A stretch of DNA of 64,000 nt from Comamonas flocculans (GTDB lineage: Bacteria > Pseudomonadota > Gammaproteobacteria > Burkholderiales > Burkholderiaceae_C), in NCBI RefSeq assembly GCF_007954405.1, contig NZ_CP042344.1, positions 1,984,001 through 2,048,000 of the forward strand, written 5' to 3'. Positions 41,684-51,142 of this stretch are shown one piece after another; position 1 is the first letter of the stretch; the number at the start of each line of letters is the position of its first letter. Made by a program: the position numbers and the translations under genes. The notes under the pieces are model-generated. The model saw nothing but the letters and a program-made list of their open reading frames with translations. It searched no databases and was not told where the DNA came from.

Positions 41684-42652
41684 TCAGCCGCGTGTGAAGA
41701 CCGCGCGGTACGCACTCGGCGAGGTGCGGTACGCTTGGCTGAAATGCTGGCGCAGCGACACCGCACTGCCAAAGCCCGCATGCTGTGCGATGGTCTCGAT
41801 CGGCTGCTGCGTGGTCTCCAGCATGCGCTGCGCGTAGGCCAGGCGCTGGCCCAGCAGCCACTGCCCGACCGTGGCTCCCGTCAATTCCCTGAAGCGCCGC
41901 GTGAAGTTGCGCCGGCTCATCGCGGCGCGCGCGGCCAGTGAGTCGAGGGTGTGCGGTTCGGCCAGGTTCGCCACGGTCCAATTCAGCAGCTCGCTGAGAC
42001 GGTCGCCGCCCGGCGCATCGTGCAGCGGCTGTTCGATGTACTGTGCCTGCCCGCCCTGCCGATGCGGCGCGACCACCATCCGCCGCGCAACGCGGTTTGC
42101 GACTTCCGCGCCATGCCAGCGGCGCACCAGGTGCAGGCAGCAGTCGATCCCGGCGGCGGTGCCGGCGGAGGTCACGAGCCGGCCGTCGCCGGCATCGACG
42201 TACAGCACATCCGGCACCAACTCCACCTGCGGGTAGCGGCGCGCAAACGCATCGACCGCGCTCCAGTGCGTGGTGGCCCGGTGGCCGTTCAGCACGCCGG
42301 CCTCGGCGAGGACGAACGCACCCAGGCACAGTCCGACCACCGTGGCGCCGCGCGCATGCGCCGCACGCACGGCATCCAGCATGGCGGTGGGCGGCGGCTC
42401 CTGCGGATCGCGCCACGACGGCACGATCAGCACGTCGGCGTGCGCAGCATCCTTCAGTGTCCATTCGGTCTGGACGGCAAATCCGGCGGTGGTGCGCAAT
42501 CCGCGGCGCCGGCCCGTCTCGCCCGCGCAGATGCGCAGCCGGTACGAGGGCAGCCCCGCCCAGGCGCGATCCTCGAACACCAGGCACGGCACCGACAGGT
42601 GGAACGGGCTGATGTGGTCGAACGCCAGGACGGCGATTTCCCTGGGGTGCAT
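41684..42652 (-). CDS. GlxA-type transcriptional regulator (DJ-1/PfpI domain plus AraC HTH)
   Basis: A 322-residue regulator. The N-terminal DJ-1/PfpI-like domain has 'VVGLCLGAFVLAEAGVLNGH' with the Cys elbow and 'ATTHWSAVDAFARRYPQVEL'. The C-terminal ~100 residues are an AraC double helix-turn-helix ('LDSLAARAAMSRRNFTRRFR', 'TIAQHAGFGSAVSLRQHF'). The Met at 42652 begins the domain; the frame is open further but that part is antisense to the divergent gene. It is transcribed away from the cysteine hydrolase gene (42791), and the 138-bp gap between them probably holds both promoters, so the hydrolase is a likely target. Confidence 0.88.
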   Translation of the reverse strand: MHPREIAVLAFDHISPFHLSVPCLVFEDRAWAGLPSYRLRICAGETGRRRGLRTTAGFAVQTEWTLKDAAHADVLIVPSWRDPQEPPPTAMLDAVRAAHARGATVVGLCLGAFVLAEAGVLNGHRATTHWSAVDAFARRYPQVELVPDVLYVDAGDGRLVTSAGTAAGIDCCLHLVRRWHGAEVANRVARRMVVAPHRQGGQAQYIEQPLHDAPGGDRLSELLNWTVANLAEPHTLDSLAARAAMSRRNFTRRFRELTGATVGQWLLGQRLAYAQRMLETTQQPIETIAQHAGFGSAVSLRQHFSQAYRTSPSAYRAVFTRG

Positions 42653-42790
42653 GGCGTCTCCGTGGTTTGGCCCGATTTCAACGGTGAATGTCTTTTGGGC
42701 CACTTTCGCGAAGCATAGCCCCGGACGATCATCGTGTCCACGGGCCCATTGCGAAGCCCGGTCCATCAACCCCTGCAGAGGAGCCTTGCC

Positions 42791-43435
42791 ATGACCGCAT
42801 CCGCCACCCCAAAGCGCGCCCTGATCGTGATCGACGTGCAAAACGAATACCTCACCGGCAACCTGCCGATCGAGTACCCGGACCCGCAGCAGAGCGTCGC
42901 CCATGTCGGCATCGCCATGGATGCGGCCCGCGCGGCCGGCATTCCGGTGATCGTCGTGCAGCAGACCGCGCCGGCCACTTCGCCGCTGTTCGCCGTCGAT
43001 TCGGATGGCTGGCAGCTGCATCCGGCCGTCGCGTCCCGCCCGCGCGACCATTACGTGCGCAAGACGCTGCCGAGCGCCTATCCGGAAACCGGCCTGGCAG
43101 AGTGGCTGCGGGAGCATGGCATCGACACGCTCACGGTGGTCGGCTTCATGACGCACAACTGCGATGCATCGACCATCAACCACGCGCTGCACAACGGCAC
43201 GGCCGTGGAGTTCCTGCACGACGCGTCGGGTGCGGTGTCCTACCGCAACCAGGCTGGCTTCGCGAGCGCCGAGGACATCCACCGCGTGTTCAGCGTGGTG
43301 CTGCAATCGCGCTTCGCGGCGGTGCTGTCGACCCGGGAATGGGTGCACAGCGTGAAGACCGGCGCGGCGCCGGTGCGCGACAGTATCTACCGGTCCAACC
43401 GGCGGGCGCGTGGGCTGCTGAAGATTGATGGATGA
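42791..43435 (+). CDS. Isochorismatase-like cysteine hydrolase
   Basis: A 214-residue alpha/beta hydrolase of the isochorismatase/nicotinamidase superfamily. The Asp-Lys-Cys triad is visible: Asp in 'ALIVIDVQNEYLTG', Lys in 'HYVRKTLPSAYPET' and Cys in 'VVGFMTHNCDASTINHAL'. The NEYLTGNLP start and MTHNCD segment are typical of members paired with GlxA-type regulators. The superfamily cleaves amides or related bonds; the substrate cannot be told. It is divergent from its probable regulator at 42652. Confidence 0.87.
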   Translation: MTASATPKRALIVIDVQNEYLTGNLPIEYPDPQQSVAHVGIAMDAARAAGIPVIVVQQTAPATSPLFAVDSDGWQLHPAVASRPRDHYVRKTLPSAYPETGLAEWLREHGIDTLTVVGFMTHNCDASTINHALHNGTAVEFLHDASGAVSYRNQAGFASAEDIHRVFSVVLQSRFAAVLSTREWVHSVKTGAAPVRDSIYRSNRRARGLLKIDG

Positions 43436-43496
43436 ACTCCGGCGGCGGCTTTGTGGATAAGCCGCAGGCCCTCACCCCTGCCGCACAATCGGCCGC

Positions 43497-45014
43497 ATGT
43501 CCGCAAGCCCCGCCCCCGCCCACCGCGGCTGGATCCTTGCCGGCCTCATGGCCATGATGATGCTGGCGGCGATGGACACCACCATCGTCTCCACCGCCAT
43601 CCCGCAGATCGTCGGCGACCTGGGCGGGCTGGCGCGGGTCAGCTGGGTGTTTTCCATCTACCTGGTGGCGCAGACCGTCACCATTCCCGTCTACGGCAAG
43701 CTGTCCGACCTGTTCGGGCGCAAGCCCGTGCTGATGGGCGGCACGCTGCTCTTCCTGCTCGGCTCGGTGGCCTGCTCTGCCGCCTGGGACATGCATGCGC
43801 TGATTGCCTTTCGCGGCCTGCAGGGCCTGGGCGCGGGCGCCATCATGGCCACGGTGATGACGCTGGCGGGCGACCTCTACGAGGTGCGCGAGCGCGGTGC
43901 GGTGCAGGGCTGGTTGTCCAGCGTCTGGGGCGTGGCGGCGATCGCGGGGCCGCTGCTGGGCGGCGCCTTTGCCGAATACGCCAGCTGGCGCTGGATCTTC
44001 CTGGTCAACCTGCCGATCGGCGCCGTGGCGCTGGTGCTGGTGGGGCGCGAGCTGCACGAGGTCTTCCAGCAGCGCGCGGCGCGCATCGACCTGGCGGGCG
44101 CCGCCCTGCTGCTGCTGGCGCTGGGGCTGCTGACCTTCGGCGTGCTTGAAGGCGGGCAAAGCTGGCCCTGGGCCTCGTGGCAGATGGGTCTGGTGGGTGC
44201 GCTGGCGCTGCTGGCGCTTGCCGCGCTGGTGCGGGTGGAGCGGCGCGCCGCCGAGCCGGTGCTGCCCGGCTGGCTGTGGCGCCGGCGCGAGCTGCTGGGC
44301 TCCAACCTCGCGGCGATCGGCATGGGCCTGGTGATGATGGCGCCCAGCATCTTCCTGCCCACCTTCCTGCAGGCCGTGCAGTCGCAGGGCGCGATCGCGG
44401 CCGGCTTTGTGCTTGCGGCGGTGAGCATGGGCTGGCCCGCGGCCTCGGCGCTGTCGCCGCCGCTGTACGCGCGCCTGGGCTTTCGCGACACCGGCCTGTT
44501 CGGCTGCCTGCTCATCGTGCTGGCGGCGCTGGCCTTCCTTGCCATGCCGCGGCCGCAGCCGGTGGCGCTGGTGTTTGCCGACCAGGTGCTGCTCGGCGCC
44601 GGGCTGGGCTTCTTTTCCACGTCCATCCTGGTGGGCATGCAGTCCTGCGTGGACTGGGGCCGGCGCGGCGTGGTGACGGGCTCGCACATGTTCTCGCGCT
44701 ACCTGGGCCAGAGCCTGGGCGCGGCGCTGTTCGGCGCCATCTTCAACGCCGCGCTGCAGGCCAGGCTGGCGCAGGCGCCCGCGGCCCTGCGCGCCGGGCT
44801 GCCGACGCAGGTGGACGGCGTGCTTGCCGCACTGCAGGCGCCGGCCACGCCGGCGCCCGTGGCGGGCTACCTGCGCCAGGCCATTGGTGCGGCCACCGAC
44901 GCGCTCTACCTGGGCATGGCGGTGCTCGCGCTGCTGATGCTGCTGGCGCTGCTGCTCGCACCGCGCCGCTTCCCGGTGATCGACGAAGGCCCAAAAAGTA
45001 GTACCACGGGTTAA
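43497..45014 (+). CDS. MFS multidrug exporter, DHA2 (EmrB/QacA) family
   Basis: A 505-residue inner-membrane transporter with about 14 predicted helices. Motifs include 'AAMDTTIVSTAIPQIVGDLG' in helix 1, 'YGKLSDLFGRKPVLMGG' (MFS motif A) and 'GVAAIAGPLLGGAFAEYASW' (antiporter motif C). Proton-coupled drug or metabolite export is expected. A 'CACAAT' -10-like element (43485-43490) lies just before the start. The stop is inside the palindrome 'gggttaaccc' (45008-45017). Confidence 0.88.
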   Translation: MSASPAPAHRGWILAGLMAMMMLAAMDTTIVSTAIPQIVGDLGGLARVSWVFSIYLVAQTVTIPVYGKLSDLFGRKPVLMGGTLLFLLGSVACSAAWDMHALIAFRGLQGLGAGAIMATVMTLAGDLYEVRERGAVQGWLSSVWGVAAIAGPLLGGAFAEYASWRWIFLVNLPIGAVALVLVGRELHEVFQQRAARIDLAGAALLLLALGLLTFGVLEGGQSWPWASWQMGLVGALALLALAALVRVERRAAEPVLPGWLWRRRELLGSNLAAIGMGLVMMAPSIFLPTFLQAVQSQGAIAAGFVLAAVSMGWPAASALSPPLYARLGFRDTGLFGCLLIVLAALAFLAMPRPQPVALVFADQVLLGAGLGFFSTSILVGMQSCVDWGRRGVVTGSHMFSRYLGQSLGAALFGAIFNAALQARLAQAPAALRAGLPTQVDGVLAALQAPATPAPVAGYLRQAIGAATDALYLGMAVLALLMLLALLLAPRRFPVIDEGPKSSTTG

Positions 45015-45041
45015 CCCTAATATCTGGCCCCGACCAGTTTG

Positions 45042-45047
45042 TGCAAC
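45042..45047 (-). promoter_or_regulatory. Possible PutA operator (GTTGCA)
   Basis: TGCAAC on the plus strand, i.e. GTTGCA on the minus strand, lies 37 bp before the putA ATG. GTTGCA is the site recognised by the ribbon-helix-helix domain of E. coli PutA, and this PutA has such a domain. Only one copy is seen, so support is weak. Confidence 0.3.
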
Positions 45048-45083
45048 CATGGCAGCCCCTTCCCATGCACAAGGCAGCATGCC

Positions 45084-48000
45084 ATGGCCACTTCCACCCT
45101 GGGCATCAAGGTCGATGAGCGACAGCGCGAGCGCATCCATGCGGCCGCGCAGCAGATCGGGCGCACGCCCCACTGGCTGATCAAGCAGGCGGCCATGCTC
45201 TACGTGGACGCGGTGGAGCGCGGCGCGCATGAAATCCGCCTGCAGAACGCGGGCGCCGACGAGGCGGATGCGGCCGAGGCCGACACCGCCGCCGCGGGCA
45301 ACGCCGCCGCCCAGCCCTTTCTGGCCTTTGCCCAGTCCATCCTGCCGCAGACGCCGCTGCGCGGCGCGATCACCGCCGCCTGGCACCGGCCCGAGCCCGA
45401 ATGCCTGCCCGTGCTGCTGCCGCTGGCGCGCGCCAGCGAGCCCGCGCAGGAAGCGCGCGTGCGCGAGCTCGCCACCCGCCTGGTGCAGGGCCTGCGCGAC
45501 GCGCCGGTGCTCAGCGGCGTGGCCGCGCTGGTGCAGGAGTTCTCGCTCTCCAGCCAGGAGGGCGTGGCGCTGATGTGCCTGGCCGAGGCGCTCTTGCGCA
45601 TCCCCGACCGCGCCACGCGCGACGCGCTGATCCGCGACAAGATCAGCCACGGCGACTGGCGCGCGCACGTCGGGCGCTCGCCCTCGCTGTTCGTCAACGC
45701 CGCCGCCTGGGGTCTGGTGCTGACCGGCAAGCTCACCGCCACCAGCAGCGAAAAGACGCTCTCGGCCGCGCTCACCCGCGTGATCGCCAAGGGCGGCGAG
45801 CCGGTCATCCGCCAGGGCGTGCACCGCGCGATGAAGCTCATGGGCGAGCAGTTCGTCACCGGGCAGGACATCTCCGAAGCCCTGGCCAACAGCCGCGCGC
45901 ATGAAAAACAGGGCTTTCGCTACAGCTACGACATGCTGGGCGAAGCCGCCACGACCGAGGCCGACGCCCAGCGCTACCTGGCCGACTACCAGCAGGCCAT
46001 CCACGCCATAGGCAGCGCGGCCAACGGGCGCGGCATCTTCGACGGACCGGGCATTTCCATCAAGCTCTCGGCGCTGCACCCGCGCTACAGCCGCGCCCAG
46101 TACGAGCGCGTGATGAGCGAGCTGCTGCCGCGCGTGCTGCATCTGGCGGAGCTCGCGCGCCAGTACGACATCGGCATGAACATCGACGCCGAAGAGGCCG
46201 ACCGGCTGGAGCTGTCGCTGGACATCCTGGAGGCGCTGTGCGCCGCCCCCAGCCTCAAGGGCTGGAGCGGCATAGGCTTCGTGGTGCAGGCCTACCAGAA
46301 GCGCTGCCCGCAGGTCATCGACTATCTTGTCGACCTGGCCCGGCGCAGCCGCCGCCGCCTGATGGTGCGCCTGGTCAAGGGCGCCTACTGGGACAGCGAG
46401 ATCAAGCGCGCGCAGCTCGATTGCCTGCCCGGCTACCCGGTGTATACGCGCAAGGCCTATACCGACGTGAGCTACCTCGCCTGCGCGCGCAAGCTGCTGC
46501 AGGCGCCCGACGCCATCTACCCGCAATTTGCCACGCACAACGCGCAGACCCTGGCCAGCATCTACCACCTGGCGCAGTCGGTGGGCGGCAGCTACTACAG
46601 CGGCCAGTACGAATTCCAGTGCCTGCACGGCATGGGCGAGCCGCTGTACGCGCAAGTGGTCGGCCCGACGGCCGAGGGCAGGCTGGCGCGCCCCTGCCGC
46701 ATCTACGCGCCCGTGGGCAACCACGAGACCCTGCTGGCCTACCTGGTGCGCCGCCTGCTGGAAAACGGCGCCAACACCTCCTTCGTCAACCGCATCGGCG
46801 ACCCGGCCGTGCCCGTTGCCGAGCTGGTGCAGGACCCGGTGCAGCAGGCGCAGGAGATCGCGCGCGACGAGGGCGTGCTGGGCGCGCCGCACCCGCGCAT
46901 CCCGCTGCCGGTTGACCTGTTTGCCGGCCAGGGCGCGCTGGCGCGGCCCAACTCCCAGGGCCTGAACCTGGCGCACGAGCAGCGCCTGGCCTCGCTCGCG
47001 GTGGCGCTGCTGGGCAGCACCAGCCACCCCTGGTTTGCCATGCCGCCGGGCGTGCAGCCGCCGCCCGAGCCGGAACACGACGCCGCCTGGCAGCCGCTGC
47101 TCAACCCCGCGCAGCTGCAGGACACCGTGGGCTGGGTGCGGCCTGCGGATGCCGGCGACGTCGAGCGCAGCGCCCGGCGCGCCGCCCAGGTGCTGCCCAT
47201 GTGGGCCGGCCTGCCGCCCGCGCGCCGCGCCGACGTGCTGGCGCGCGCGGCCGACCTGCTGGAGCAGCGCGGCCAGCTGCTGATGGGCCTGATCCAGCGC
47301 GAGGCGGGCAAGACCCTGGCCGCGGCGCTGGGCGAAATCCGCGAGGCCACCGACTTCCTGCGCTACTACGGCGCGCAGGTGCAGGCGCAGTTCGACAACG
47401 CCAGCCAGCGCCCGCTGGGCGTGCTGCTGGCCATCAGCCCCTGGAACTTCCCGCTGGCCATCTTCACCGGCCAGGTGGCGGCGGCGCTGGCCGCGGGCAA
47501 CGTGGTGCTGGCCAAGCCGGCCGAGCAGACCCCGCTCACCGCCGCGGCCATGGTCGCCATCCTGCACGAGGCCGGCGTGCCGCCGGATGCGCTGCAGCTG
47601 CTGCCCGGGCCGGGTGATACCGTGGGCGCGCAGCTCGTGGCGCATCCGCAGGTGGCGGGGGTGCTGTTCACCGGCTCGACCGCGGTGGCGCGCCTGATAC
47701 AGCAGCGCCTGGCCACGCGCCTGTCGCCCCAGGGCCGCGTCATCCCCTTGATTGCCGAAACCGGCGGGCTCAATGCCATGGTGGTGGATTCTTCGGCACT
47801 GGCCGAGCAGGTGACGCTGGACGTGCTGGGCTCGGCCTTCGACTCGGCCGGGCAGCGCTGCTCGGCGCTGCGCCTGCTGTGCCTGCAGGAAGACATCGCC
47901 GAGCGGCAGCTGGCGATGCTCAAGGGCGCGCTGCAGGAATGGCGCATGGGCAACCCCGACCGCCTGGACACCGACGTCGGCCCGGTCATCGACGAAGAGG

Positions 48001-49073
48001 CGCGCGCGCAGATCGAGGCCCACATCGAGGCCATGCAGACCGCGGGCCAGAAGGTCACGCGGCTGCACCAGGGCGCGGACAAGGGGCATTACGTGCCGCC
48101 CGCGATCATCGAGCTCGACAGCGCCGCGCGGCTGACGCGCGAGGTCTTCGGACCGGTGCTGCACGTGGTGCGCTACCGGCGCGAGGCGCTGCCCGAGCTG
48201 CTGGCGCAGATCAACGCCAGCGGCTACGGCCTGACCTTCGGCGTGCACAGCCGCATCGACGAAACCATCGCCGAGCTCAGCGCCCGGGTGCAGGCCGGCA
48301 ACATCTACGTGAACCGCAACATCGTCGGCGCGGTGGTCGGCGTGCAGCCGTTCGGCGGCATGGGGCTGTCGGGCACCGGCCCCAAGGCGGGTGGGCCGCT
48401 GTATCTGTACCGGCTGGTGCAGGGCGCGCCCAACGAGGCGCTGGCCGCGCTGCCCGCGACGGGGGCCAGTCCGCCCACGCCGGCCGCGGCGCTGCTCGAG
48501 CCGCTGCTGCAGTCGCCGCCCGCGCAGGTGGACACTGCCCAGGCCCGCGCCCTGGTGCAGGCCGCCGTCAGCGCCGCGCGCCTGCATGAAAGCTGGCTGC
48601 TGCCCGGCCCCACGGGCGAATCCAACCGCTACCGGCTGCTGCCGCGCGGCCCGGTGTGGGCGCTGCCGCGCACCGCGCTGGGCCTGCTGGCGCAGGTGGC
48701 CGCGGCGCTGGCCAGCGGCAACGCCTGTGCGGTCGTGCTGCCAGCAGGCGAGCAGGAGTGCGCGGCCGCCTGGTCGGCCCTGCAGGCGGCGCTGGGTGAG
48801 CAGGCGCGCGCCCGCCTGCGCCAGGCCGACGCCGCTGCGCTGGACGATGCGCCCATGGCCGCGCTGCTCTTCGAGGGCGACGGCGACGCCCTGCTGCAGC
48901 TGGCCGCGCGCGTGGCCGCGCGCGCGGGTGCGCTGGTGCGCGTGGAAAGCCGCAGCAGCGACGAGCTGGCCGCAGGCCGCGGCTACGACCTGGCGGCGCT
49001 GGTGCACGAGCAGTCGATCAGCACCAACACGGCGGCGGCCGGCGGCAACGCGCAGTTGATGACGATGGCTTGA
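45084..49073 (+). CDS. putA: Trifunctional PutA: proline dehydrogenase / glutamate-semialdehyde dehydrogenase / repressor
   Basis: A 1329-residue enzyme oxidising proline to glutamate in two steps with substrate channelling. An N-terminal ribbon-helix-helix domain (residues ~3-45, 'TLGIKVDERQRERIHAAAQQ') indicates self-repression. The FAD barrel follows ('ISIKLSALHPRYSRAQYERV', 'RLVKGAYWDSEIKRAQ', 'ATHNAQTLASIY'). The aldehyde dehydrogenase half has Glu ~891 in 'LIAETGGLNAMVVD' and Cys ~926 in 'SAGQRCSALRLLCLQ'. The C-terminal ~250 residues are the vestigial fold typical of long PutAs. ATG 45084 is preferred over an in-frame TTG at 45039. Confidence 0.95.
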   Translation: MATSTLGIKVDERQRERIHAAAQQIGRTPHWLIKQAAMLYVDAVERGAHEIRLQNAGADEADAAEADTAAAGNAAAQPFLAFAQSILPQTPLRGAITAAWHRPEPECLPVLLPLARASEPAQEARVRELATRLVQGLRDAPVLSGVAALVQEFSLSSQEGVALMCLAEALLRIPDRATRDALIRDKISHGDWRAHVGRSPSLFVNAAAWGLVLTGKLTATSSEKTLSAALTRVIAKGGEPVIRQGVHRAMKLMGEQFVTGQDISEALANSRAHEKQGFRYSYDMLGEAATTEADAQRYLADYQQAIHAIGSAANGRGIFDGPGISIKLSALHPRYSRAQYERVMSELLPRVLHLAELARQYDIGMNIDAEEADRLELSLDILEALCAAPSLKGWSGIGFVVQAYQKRCPQVIDYLVDLARRSRRRLMVRLVKGAYWDSEIKRAQLDCLPGYPVYTRKAYTDVSYLACARKLLQAPDAIYPQFATHNAQTLASIYHLAQSVGGSYYSGQYEFQCLHGMGEPLYAQVVGPTAEGRLARPCRIYAPVGNHETLLAYLVRRLLENGANTSFVNRIGDPAVPVAELVQDPVQQAQEIARDEGVLGAPHPRIPLPVDLFAGQGALARPNSQGLNLAHEQRLASLAVALLGSTSHPWFAMPPGVQPPPEPEHDAAWQPLLNPAQLQDTVGWVRPADAGDVERSARRAAQVLPMWAGLPPARRADVLARAADLLEQRGQLLMGLIQREAGKTLAAALGEIREATDFLRYYGAQVQAQFDNASQRPLGVLLAISPWNFPLAIFTGQVAAALAAGNVVLAKPAEQTPLTAAAMVAILHEAGVPPDALQLLPGPGDTVGAQLVAHPQVAGVLFTGSTAVARLIQQRLATRLSPQGRVIPLIAETGGLNAMVVDSSALAEQVTLDVLGSAFDSAGQRCSALRLLCLQEDIAERQLAMLKGALQEWRMGNPDRLDTDVGPVIDEEARAQIEAHIEAMQTAGQKVTRLHQGADKGHYVPPAIIELDSAARLTREVFGPVLHVVRYRREALPELLAQINASGYGLTFGVHSRIDETIAELSARVQAGNIYVNRNIVGAVVGVQPFGGMGLSGTGPKAGGPLYLYRLVQGAPNEALAALPATGASPPTPAAALLEPLLQSPPAQVDTAQARALVQAAVSAARLHESWLLPGPTGESNRYRLLPRGPVWALPRTALGLLAQVAAALASGNACAVVLPAGEQECAAAWSALQAALGEQARARLRQADAAALDDAPMAALLFEGDGDALLQLAARVAARAGALVRVESRSSDELAAGRGYDLAALVHEQSISTNTAAAGGNAQLMTMA

Positions 49074-49101
49074 GCACCAGCCTGCCTTGGTGGACGGCGC
49101 C

Positions 49102-50760
49102 ATGCCTTGGAGCCTCATGTTCATCGCCTTGCTGGCGTGTCTCTGGCTCGCGTCCATCGTCAGCCAGCTCTCCGCCTTGCGCTGGCCGCGCCAGCGCTTT
49201 CGCGTGGCCACGGCGCAGCAGGCATCGCCCGCGCATGCCGATCTGTTCGAGCGCGACGAGCGGGAACTGGCCCGGCTGGGTTTCGAGCCTCTGGGCTGGG
49301 CCGGCATGGACGAACCCGGTGGCGCGCGCCCCCCGGTGGTCGCGCGCGTGCTGGCCCACCCTGCCAGCGCCACGGTGGCGCTGCTGAGTCCGGGCATGCT
49401 GCTGCAAAGGCCCAATGAACTTGCGGCGGTTTTCGTCAACCGGTTTGCCGATGGCCGCCGGCTCACCAGCGTGCGCAACCTGCCGCTGCAAGAGTGCTTC
49501 AGCTCGCCCGCGGACATTCATCGCAGCCACGAGGTCGGCAGCCTGGAGATGCTGTTCGTCGCGCACCGCGAGGCCTGCGTGGCGCTGGGCACGCAAGCGG
49601 TGCTCGATGCGTCCAGCCTGCCCGCCTGGGTGGCGCGCCTGGATGCCGACTGGGGGCGCTTTCTCGATGGTCTGGTGCGGCGTGGCTGGATGCACCGGGA
49701 CGCCGATGCCAGCCTGCGCCTGCGGCTGGCGAAGTACCCGGCGTTTTTCCATGCCCTGGCGCGCACGCCCAAGGCGCCGCTGCCCGCCGAGGTGCCGATG
49801 GCGCGCCAGCTTGCGCTGCTGGCCGAGCATGAGCGGGTGCGCGAGCAGGTGCCCCGGCCCGGCCTGCAATGGGGCTTGATGCTGGTGGTGACGGCGGTCT
49901 TCGCGGTGTTGCTGTCCCTGATCGTCGGCGATGGCGCATCCGCCCGCTTCCATCGCTGGCTGGCGTTCTGGATCGCACTCACTTTCGTTTTGCACGAAGC
50001 GGGCCGCTACCTCGCGATGCGCGCCATGGGCTGGCGCGGCACGGCGCTGCCAGCGCTGGCGCTGCTGGGCAAACGCAGCCCCGCCGTCGATCCCGCGCCC
50101 TCAGGCGCGCGCCGCGCGCTCGTCGGCCTGGCCGCCACCGTGCCGGGCGTGCTCCTGGGCTGGGCCTGGCTGGCGTTCTGGTTCGGCGCCCCCGACTTCG
50201 CCGGCGTGGTGGGGAACATGGTCGCCCTGACCGAGACGCAGCCCTGGCTGCTGCCGGGCGCGCTGGTGCCGCTGCTCATCAACTACGCGGTCCTGTTGCC
50301 GCTGCCCTCGTTCGAAGGGGGTCGGATCGTGCAGGCCCTGCCGCCTCGGCGCTGGCAGTGGCTGGCCTTCGCCTTTGCCGGCGTGGCGCTGGCCGGGCTG
50401 CTGGTATTTGCCTGGCGGGTCGGGTTTTGGCTGTTCGTGCTGACCGCGCTCTGGCAGGCCTGGGCCTGGCGCGGCGCGCTGCGCGAAGCCAGGCTCTTGC
50501 GCCAGGGCGCAAAGATCGAGCCGGGCCCCGAGCGCGATGCCCACCTGCTCGCGCTGTGCGCGCGCGCCAAGCCGGGCGCCGGCCTGGCCCAGCGCTTCGA
50601 TCGGATGCTGGCCCTGCGCGCCCGCCTGGATGAGGCACCACCCGCGCCGGGTATCGGCATCGCCTTGCTGCTGCTCTACCTGGCCCCGTTTGCCCTGGCG
50701 CTGCTGCATCCGGTGGGGCAGGGCGTGGTGTGGTTGCTGAGGGTGTGGGGGACGGCTTGA
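49102..50760 (+). CDS. Membrane protein with degenerate site-2-protease-like motifs
   Basis: A 552-residue protein not assigned to a named family. It has an N-terminal membrane segment (residues ~5-25), a ~220-residue soluble part, then about six helices. In the helical part 'FVLHEAGRYLAMRAMGW' (residues ~295-311) matches the HExxH helix of M50 site-2 proteases, but the second His is Arg. 'NYAVLLPLPSFEGGR' (~394-408) matches their N...PxxxxDG motif, with Glu for Asp. So it looks like an M50-type fold that has lost or altered its zinc site. It starts 28 bp after putA. ATG 49102 is preferred over TTG 49087. Confidence 0.7.
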   Translation: MPWSLMFIALLACLWLASIVSQLSALRWPRQRFRVATAQQASPAHADLFERDERELARLGFEPLGWAGMDEPGGARPPVVARVLAHPASATVALLSPGMLLQRPNELAAVFVNRFADGRRLTSVRNLPLQECFSSPADIHRSHEVGSLEMLFVAHREACVALGTQAVLDASSLPAWVARLDADWGRFLDGLVRRGWMHRDADASLRLRLAKYPAFFHALARTPKAPLPAEVPMARQLALLAEHERVREQVPRPGLQWGLMLVVTAVFAVLLSLIVGDGASARFHRWLAFWIALTFVLHEAGRYLAMRAMGWRGTALPALALLGKRSPAVDPAPSGARRALVGLAATVPGVLLGWAWLAFWFGAPDFAGVVGNMVALTETQPWLLPGALVPLLINYAVLLPLPSFEGGRIVQALPPRRWQWLAFAFAGVALAGLLVFAWRVGFWLFVLTALWQAWAWRGALREARLLRQGAKIEPGPERDAHLLALCARAKPGAGLAQRFDRMLALRARLDEAPPAPGIGIALLLLYLAPFALALLHPVGQGVVWLLRVWGTA

Positions 50761-50829
50761 GGCGCGAGTTTGCGACGGTGATTTTGGAGCATCGGAAAAG
50801 TACCTCATGACCTGTTTTGATACTGAAAA

Positions 50830-50856
50830 CGGTACCATTGGAACCATTCAGTACCG
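50830..50856 (+). promoter_or_regulatory. Candidate antitoxin operator
   Basis: Inverted repeat 'CGGTAC' ... 'GTACCG' with a 15-bp spacer, which also contains tandem near-copies GGTACCATT / GGAACCATT. It ends 14 bp before the antitoxin start and just after a 'GATACT' -10-like hexamer (50819-50824). Typical layout for autorepressed toxin-antitoxin promoters. Confidence 0.45.
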
Positions 50857-50869
50857 ATTTGGATGCTTC

Positions 50870-51142
50870 ATGAACACTCTGACCATTGCCGAAATCAAGC
50901 GCCGCGGCATGGCGGCCATCGGAGAAAAACTGCAGCACGGGCCGGTGCATGTGCTCAAGCGCAACCGGCCGGCGGCTGTCATGTTGAGCGAAGAGGAGTA
51001 CCGGCGCCTGACATCGGCGCAGTCGCCCCTTGTGCCCGGAATGACCGCGGCCCAATGGCTGCTGGCGCAAACGCAGGCGCCGACCGGGCATCGCGAGCGG
51101 GCGGAGATCGATGCAGCCTTGGCCGAGGAACGCGCCTGGTGA
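50870..51142 (+). CDS. Phd/YefM-like antitoxin
   Basis: A 90-residue protein with the Phd/YefM N-terminal pattern: 'TIAEIKRRGMAAIGEKLQHG' then 'VHVLKRNRPAAVMLSEEEYR', matching DNA-binding antitoxins. The C-terminal tail ('RAEIDAALAEERAW') would bind the toxin. ATG 50870 follows a candidate operator. The stop overlaps the GTG start of the PIN-domain gene (GTGA, 51139-51142), the standard coupled arrangement. Confidence 0.82.
   Translation: MNTLTIAEIKRRGMAAIGEKLQHGPVHVLKRNRPAAVMLSEEEYRRLTSAQSPLVPGMTAAQWLLAQTQAPTGHRERAEIDAALAEERAW

Noticed and set aside
45039..45083. A TTG start for putA adding 15 residues
   Set aside because: The added residues do not fit the ribbon-helix-helix N-terminus, and ATG 45084 has an AAGG at suitable distance.
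43290..49517. A minus-strand open frame of over 2,000 codons antisense to putA and its neighbours
   Set aside because: It is a shadow of GC-rich codon use in putA and the MFS gene. Its product is low-complexity (Arg/Gln/His/Ala-rich) with no family motif, whereas the plus strand encodes clear PutA domains.
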